In this document: positions 5,407 through 5,427 of the stretch, one piece after another | Numbering within the stretch: the stretch's first letter is position 1 | Layout: each line of letters starts with the position of its first letter | Source of the DNA: Fimisoma sp964619315 | GTDB taxonomy: Bacteria > Bacillota > Clostridia > Peptostreptococcales > Anaerovoracaceae | Direction of reading: 5' to 3' | DNA length: 5,427 nucleotides | Assembly (NCBI GenBank): GCA_964619315.1 | Contig: CAZUEH010000037.1 | Location: forward strand, 1-5,427 | Notes under the pieces: generated by a model | Databases searched by the model: none | What the model was told of the DNA's origin: nothing | The model's input: only the letters and a program-made list of their open reading frames with translations | Position numbers and translations under genes: made by a program

Positions 5407-5411
5407 CTCCT
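5407..5411 (-). promoter_or_regulatory. Ribosome binding site setting the nuclease start
   Basis: On the minus strand AGGAG lies seven bases before ATG 5399, an ideal spacing. This rejects the upstream in-frame TTG at 5426, which would add nine residues and overlap this site. Only 16 further bases are in the window, so the promoter is not visible. Confidence 0.8.
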
Positions 5412-5427
5412 ATAAATTGATAACAAA

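Noticed and set aside
5400..5426. Upstream TTG start for the nuclease
   Set aside because: ATG 5399 has AGGAG at seven bases. The TTG at 5426 has no visible ribosome binding site, as the window ends there, and its extension would run through the AGGAG.

Overview
The window reads as chromosomal core genome of a low-GC Gram-positive bacterium, most likely an anaerobe of class Clostridia. The evidence is the AT-rich intergenic DNA, strong AAGGAGG/AGGAG ribosome binding sites, many hairpin-plus-T-run terminators, tRNA genes with encoded CCA, and the protein families present. I cannot name a genus from the sequence. I see no mobile element, CRISPR array or phage gene, and no clear novel multi-gene system.

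Layout: positions 1-316 are the tail of a ribosomal RNA operon: the 3' end of 5S rRNA, tRNA-Glu(UUC), a terminator-like hairpin, tRNA-Leu(UAG) and a stronger terminator. Next comes ettA (397-2076), a complete ABC-F translation factor with its own terminator. A 170-bp gap follows; it holds a second hairpin-plus-T-run and a possible 17-codon leader ORF. Then come ybaK (2247-2717), a Cys-tRNA deacylase, and, 36 bp on, a 12-helix GPH-family (MelB-like) major facilitator (2754-4145); these two are probably one operon. A bidirectional terminator (4151-4193) separates them from the minus-strand genes: tRNA-Glu(CUC) with its own promoter, and upstream of it a YprB/MrfB-like DEDDh exonuclease (4353-5399), whose start is set by a good ribosome binding site close to the window edge.

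Functionally, much of the window concerns translation: 5S rRNA, three tRNAs, EttA (which gates the first elongation steps according to the ATP/ADP ratio) and YbaK (which clears mischarged Cys-tRNA). The transporter and the nuclease have no evident link to this theme. The observations most worth checking are the two terminator-like hairpins placed where read-through seems to be needed (between the two plus-strand tRNAs, and just ahead of ybaK), and the loss of the usual helix-II acidic pair in the GPH transporter.
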